Assembly (NCBI GenBank): GCA_947642445.1
Contig: CANRSF010000001.1
Span: 1-64,000 of the forward strand
Length of the DNA: 64,000 bases
Direction of reading: 5' to 3'
From: an uncultured Collinsella sp.
GTDB lineage: Bacteria; Actinomycetota; Coriobacteriia; Coriobacteriales; Coriobacteriaceae
Below, one piece after another: positions 59,962 to 64,000 of this stretch. Positions within the stretch are counted from its first letter, which is position 1. Each line of letters opens with the position of its first letter. The notes beneath the pieces were generated by a model that did no database searches, was not told where the DNA came from, and worked only from the letters and a program-made list of their open reading frames with translations. The position numbers and the translations under genes were made by a program.

Positions 59962-62445
59962 CTATTCGCTATCGTCCCCAGCGTTTTCGCGGTCATTTGC
60001 AAGCATCGCTGCGCCGGCGACCGTCGTCGCCACGGCGGCAGCGGCGAGCCCGGCGGCAATGCCGGAGCCATCGCCCGTGTCGGCGAGTTTTCCGCCCGAG
60101 CCCTTGCCCTTGTTGTCCTTGCCGTTCTTGTCGGTGCTGCTCGCGTTGGTGCCGTTGCCGCTGCCGGTGCCGCCCGCACTGCCCGAGGCCGCTACGGTAA
60201 AGCTTGCGGCTCCGTCGGTGGCAAGCGTGTAGTTTTGCGCCGCGTTGCCCAAGAGACCGTTCGCCCGCACCCAATACGTCCCCGCGGCAAATGCCTCGCC
60301 CTCGGCCATCGCCGTTCCCGGAGCGCCGTTCGCGTCGTGCACAAACTCGAGCTGGGCCGTGCAGGCATCGGTTTCGAGCTTGCCCTCGAGTGATGCCGCA
60401 ATCTTGGCGCGCACGTCTTCGCCGGCCTTAAGGCCTTCGAGTCCCTCAAAATGGGGCGTCAGCGCGCGTGGATCGATATCGATGGACACGGAGCCCCGCA
60501 GCTCCGTAACGGTCTCGTTGCCCAAGGCGTCGACATCCACATATTCGATGGCAAACGCATGGCCCGAAGCCGCCACGTTGAGTACGTTGCTGCTGTCGAC
60601 AAGGCGGAAATGGCCCTCGCCAACGGTCTTGCCATCCTGGAGCGAGGCATCGCTCAGCGAGTCGCCGTACGTCATGCGCATGCGGGTCGGGAGGTAGTAC
60701 GAAGCTGTCTGCTTGTGCTGTGTATCGTAATCGTAATTGCGCTGGTAGATGCTCCGGGCCAGCGCCGCATCAACAAAGTCGGATGCGATGATGCCAATGT
60801 GCTTGAGGTAATCTGACTTTGTATCCTCGGTGCCGCTGGGGTTGATGTACGGGCTCTTATACAGATGCTCGTTGACTACTCGTGCCGAGGTAAAAGGATT
60901 GCCTCCGTGCGACAAGCCCGTGCAGCTGGTGTAGTTGATAGACCAGCAGCGCTCCAGGACTTGCTCCTTGGCCCCGTTATCGTCCTCGACATCTACCTCG
61001 TTGCGCGTGCGCCCGGTCGTTTCCTTCAGCGCATTATCGACCCAGCTGAGCTTGTCGGTTCCCGTGAGTTTGTACTTGTCCTGGGCGTATACCTTGGTGC
61101 AATAGGGCTCTTTGTCGCCTGTTTCCCCCGCGGCTTCAAAGCCCCGCGCGTCTTGGACGAGACACATAGTGGTGCTGTCGGAGTGAGCCTTGATTTTGCC
61201 GTCCCATTCGGTGAGGTCGAGGCCCCACGTGTGGCCGTCTACGCTGTTGCCGGCGAGCCTAAATCGACGCAGCAGGACGATCTTTCCGCGCACCTCGTGT
61301 AGCGTGGGAACGCGGCTCGATGTGTAGAACAGGTTGGGGTTATCGGCCATAACCTTGGCGAAGGCCGTCGTTATGCTTTCGTCGGTAGCCTCATCGTTGC
61401 CGCGCGATGCGAGCATGATGAGCGCTTCTGACGGGTTTTCGTTCAAAAACGTTTTGAAGTACCCGATGACATCGGAGAGATGCAGATAGTTCCCGTCTTT
61501 TTTGAGTAGGTAGAAAATCCCGTGGTCGATACCGGGGTCGTCGCCCTTTCCGAGTCGGATATCAAAATAGCGGATTCCCTCGAGCAACTGCGTGGGAATG
61601 TAATCCTGCTGGCATTTTACTTGCGAGGATTGGGGCTCAGTGTCGTTGTCCACGCTGCAGGTGCCCGAATCGTGCGTACCCGGGATGCTCAGCTCGTCGA
61701 GGAACTTGTTGTCGTCGACGTATTTCATCCAACATGGCCCATCGACGTAGCTGCTGTACGTGATCCAGTCGAGGCTGCTAACCGTGGCATCGTTCTTTTT
61801 CATGTCGTAACCGATAAGTTCGAGCTCCCACGGAATGCTCTTACTCTTATGGCAGATCTTATTGTTGTCCTGGTCTTTGCCGTTCGATTCTATTGCCAAG
61901 TACTTAATGTCTTTTTTCTCGGTTTCTTTCTCGACCGTGCGGTCTCGGATGATATAGGTTCCGTTTGATTGGCGCTCGAACGCAAAAGCGCGGCTGGGCT
62001 TGTTGTCATACTCGCCGCCCCATACGTGGATGACCTTTCCATCTTTGTCCGAGTCGTCGTCGACCGACCAAATGCTGTAGCCCGTCTTTTTATGCTCTTC
62101 GAAATTGAGCAAGGTGCGGATAGCATACCAGTTTGTATCGTCATTCTTGGTCGTTACGTTCTCAAGGATGAGCTTGCTGGACGTGCCGTCGTTAAACAGG
62201 TGGCAGACGTTGCCGCGAACGTTGCCGTCTTGGTTGACGCTCGCGGTGCGAAAATAGCCCGCGGGGCGAAGGCGAATGACGAAATTACCGAGGTGCTCCG
62301 CCGGTTAGGGCGTGTCGTCTGCAAATGCCGCTCGCAGGGGAATGCCCGGTGCCGCGGTTTCTGGCAGGCTTGCAAGCGGCGACAGCGCCGCAAGACCTAA
62401 GCCCAGCGTAAATGCTCGGCGGCTGATGGCATGGTGTTCGGTCAT
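59962..62445 (-). pseudogene. cell-wall PI-PLC-like protein with in-frame stop after signal peptide
   Basis: The frame starts at ATG 62445 (GGAGGAG upstream) with MTEHHAISRRAFTLGLGLAA, a Tat-like signal ending AFA. Codon 47 is TAA (62305-62307), then the same frame runs on for 780 codons. The body has a PI-PLC X-type domain: SIPGTHDSGT and IDHGIF (catalytic His), RYFDIRLG. After beta domains a Gly/Ser/Lys linker leads to LADTG, a hydrophobic stretch and a short charged tail, a sortase-like anchor. A restart at TTG 62112 would lack a signal. Likely a recent nonsense allele; sequencing error or readthrough cannot be excluded. Confidence 0.75.
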
Positions 62446-62750
62446 AACTCCTCCATTCGCAGCGTGCGGTTATGCGATAGTTTTGGTCACTATACTGCCC
62501 AGATGTTTAAAGATGCTGGTTTAATTGTCTGCGCGGCGCAATAAATCGGTGGGCGGACGTGTTGAGGTGTTTGTCGTTTTCGTACTGTTGCCACATTTGG
62601 GGCGGTTCCGGCGTCCGGCACCCTCGCGTTCGTCGGCTACCGGCATAAGAAAGGGAGGGTCGGTTTACCGGCCCTCCCTGGGTACGAAGCGCTGGGGTAC
62701 CGTCGCTTGTTTGCACTGCGACCGTGTTTCCCGTTGCGCTCGCCAGTCGC
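62446..62750. other. intergenic region between PI-PLC-like and lipoprotein genes
   Basis: Minus-strand TATAGT at 62489-62494 could be a -10 for the PI-PLC-like gene, without a good -35. The lipoprotein terminator lies at 62646-62680. No further gene seen. Confidence 0.45.
62646..62680 (-). terminator. terminator of first lipoprotein gene
   Basis: GGGAGGGCCGG pairs with CCGACCCTCCC, followed on the minus strand by TTTCTTA. Confidence 0.8.
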
Positions 62751-63344
62751 TTAGCGCTTGATCTCGATATCGTCGAGCTTGACGTCCATGGCCTCGGTCT
62801 TGGCTTCGGCGATGTCGTCGGCAAACTCCAGAGACTTCATCATGGTCTCGACGGCGTCCTTGTGCTCCTCGACATTGTCGATGCTCACGTAGACGCTGCC
62901 GCCGCCTGCTTCGGTGAAGTACTCAGTCGTCACGCCGCCCGAGTGTGTATAGGAAGCGTTGCGCCAAGTCTTGCCGTTGTACTTGACGGGGTCATTCTCG
63001 GTCCACTCAAAGTTGGCCTTCCATTTGGCCTCGTAGTCGAACAGCTCGTCGGCATTCTTATCGGGGTCGAAGACGGGGATGAAGCGGTCGCTGGCGTGCT
63101 CGCTCTCGGTGAACTTAAACTGGGCCCTATCGGCGGTGTCGCCTGCGACGTCGGTGATCTCGACGCCCTCGGGGACCTCGACCTTAAACCAAATGAAGTC
63201 GGTCCTCATATCCACGGCTGGCTTTTCCGCGCCGCCACCACCGCCGCTGCCGGTAGCGCCACCGCTTCCGCCACAACCCACCAGGGCAACTGCGGCAAAG
63301 AGACTGATGCAGAGGGTGAGAATCGCAAAGGCCTTCTTTTTCAT
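62751..63344 (-). CDS. lipoprotein, paralogue A
   Basis: 197 residues. Signal peptide MKKKAFAILTLC... with lipobox LVGC (Cys24), then a Gly/Ser linker and a beta-rich body (FIWFKVEVPEGVEITDV, ASDRFIPVFDPDKN). No known domain. The next gene upstream encodes a related protein (DSAGKNADRVQLTF; SADRFIPVWKK), so the pair arose by duplication. Confidence 0.8.
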   Translation of the reverse strand: MKKKAFAILTLCISLFAAVALVGCGGSGGATGSGGGGGAEKPAVDMRTDFIWFKVEVPEGVEITDVAGDTADRAQFKFTESEHASDRFIPVFDPDKNADELFDYEAKWKANFEWTENDPVKYNGKTWRNASYTHSGGVTTEYFTEAGGGSVYVSIDNVEEHKDAVETMMKSLEFADDIAEAKTEAMDVKLDDIEIKR

Positions 63345-63480
63345 GGTCGTGTCCTCCTCGATCTGTAACCGCCCATGGATTACCTGTCTTTACTGTACGC
63401 GCGGGCGGCTCGTTCGGGTGGGCCATGTGTCCCATTCTGGGGGCCGGATTTGCGCCGGCAAGTGGCAATATGCCCGGGCG

Positions 63481-63516
63481 CAAAAGAGGGGAGGGCCGAT
63501 GCTATCGACCCTCCCC
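63481..63516 (-). terminator. terminator of second lipoprotein gene
   Basis: GGGGAGGGTCGAT pairs with ATCGGCCCTCCCC, then TCTTTTG on the minus strand. It carries the same GGGAGGG core as the terminator at 62646. Confidence 0.8.
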
Positions 63517-63572
63517 GGTGTTGGGCGTCCGATCATTTAATGACTGCGCATGCGATGCTGCGTGCGAGCCCC

Positions 63573-64000
63573 CTAATGCTTGATCTCGATGCTCGAAATC
63601 TCAACTTCGTGTGCCTCGGCAACTGCCTTCGCCATGTCATCGGGGAATTCGATGGAGTTGAGGAGCGCCTCGGCTTCTTTCTTATGCAGATCGAAGTTCG
63701 AGATGAGGACGTAGACGCTTCCCGGCTCAACGTCGGTAAAGAGGAGGGTTGAGACGCCGCTGTTGTCCTCGTACGTTCCGACGAGCCACGTCCTGCCGTT
63801 ATACTCGACGGACCCGCCATCCTTCCACTGGAACGTATCACCTTTCTTTTCTGCCTGGTCGGTGTGGGATTCCTCTGCCGTCAGCGCTTTTTTCCAAACG
63901 GGGATAAAGCGATCGGCCGAACCGTTCTCGTCTTCGGGGAAGGTGAGCTGGACCCTGTCGGCGTTCTTGCCGGCGGAGTCGCTCACGCCAACACTCTCGG
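63573..64000 (-). CDS. lipoprotein paralogue B, cut by window end
   Basis: The frame is open to the end of the window (ESVGVSDSAGKNAD...), so the signal peptide is outside. 142 visible residues align with paralogue A through VSDSAGKNADRVQ / TDVAGDTADRAQ, ADRFIPVW / SDRFIPVF, YNGRTWLVGTY / YNGKTWRNASY, GSVYVLI / GSVYVSI, and EISSIEIKH / KLDDIEIKR. An apparent start at 63986 is internal. Confidence 0.8.
   Translation of the reverse strand, partial: ESVGVSDSAGKNADRVQLTFPEDENGSADRFIPVWKKALTAEESHTDQAEKKGDTFQWKDGGSVEYNGRTWLVGTYEDNSGVSTLLFTDVEPGSVYVLISNFDLHKKEAEALLNSIEFPDDMAKAVAEAHEVEISSIEIKH

Noticed and set aside
59962-62445. Frameshift as the cause of the broken PI-PLC-like gene
   Set aside because: The signal peptide and the body are in the same frame; only the TAA codon separates them.
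1-64000. tRNA or rRNA genes
   Set aside because: No cloverleaf with a GGTTCGA-type T-loop and acceptor pairing, and no rRNA-like stretch, was found in any intergenic gap by eye.

Overview
The window is a GC-rich chromosomal segment from a strictly anaerobic, fermentative actinobacterium. It most resembles a gut Coriobacteriia of the Collinsella type. I infer this from gene content and style: an [FeFe] hydrogenase, formate-THF ligase, superoxide reductase in place of SOD, a PTS/6-phospho-alpha-glucosidase locus, a Tat-type lipoprotein signal, and many intergenic palindromes. No rRNA, tRNA, integrase or transposase was seen. Both ends cut genes.

Layout. 1-7 kb: a 5'-truncated AbiEi/DUF559-like protein, an array of four 57-bp palindromes, an amidohydrolase, a zinc-ribbon membrane protein, then a copper operon (copA-copZ-csoR, minus strand) with a CsoR-type operator, and two more copies of the palindrome. 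7-14 kb: a DEAD-box helicase with a long RGG-rich tail, then an alpha-glucoside PTS operon (EIIA, BglG/LicT antiterminator, EIICB, GH4 6-phospho-alpha-glucosidase) behind an antiterminator-site/terminator leader. 14-21 kb: a tightly packed four-gene unit of a NuoF-tail/GltD-like flavoprotein, a catalytic [FeFe] hydrogenase, an ABC substrate-binding lipoprotein and a fused ABC permease-ATPase. It is followed by an orphan RelB/DinJ-type antitoxin between 30-bp direct repeats and by a CPBP protease. 22-33 kb: YgiQ radical SAM protein, YoaK-like membrane protein, an AT-richer patch with a LURP-one-like gene, lactaldehyde reductase, an M42 aminopeptidase, MnmA, CysK divergent from an Rrf2/IscR-like regulator, a holin-like membrane protein and a YerC/TrpR-like protein. 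33-48 kb: AddB-like and AddA recombination nucleases, DnaE, a SWIM/SNF2 helicase and superoxide reductase. 48-55 kb: a degenerate NadE-like protein, ruvC-ruvA-ruvB with overlapping ends, and fhs. 55-64 kb: a one-TM protein with a PASTA-like segment, a CDF metal exporter, a two-zinc-ribbon protein, a YhcG-type nuclease, a small PH-like protein, a cell-wall PI-PLC-like protein broken by an in-frame stop just after its signal peptide, and two tandem paralogous lipoproteins.

How the parts fit: alpha-glucosides enter by the PTS and are hydrolysed. Fermentation electrons leave through hydrogenase and lactaldehyde/alcohol dehydrogenase. Fhs feeds one-carbon metabolism. AddAB, RuvABC and DnaE sit close together as a replication and repair cluster. 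Copper and other metals are exported by CopA and the CDF protein.

The least explained content is non-coding. At least four families of long intergenic palindromes are present. The best has fixed geometry: 16-bp arms, a 25-bp variable loop, a 57-bp unit and an 80-bp period, with four copies at 969-1266 and two at 6720-6856. Other items worth a second look are the hydrogenase/flavoprotein/fused-ABC operon, the NadE-like pseudoenzyme, and the PI-PLC gene with a stop codon after its signal sequence.
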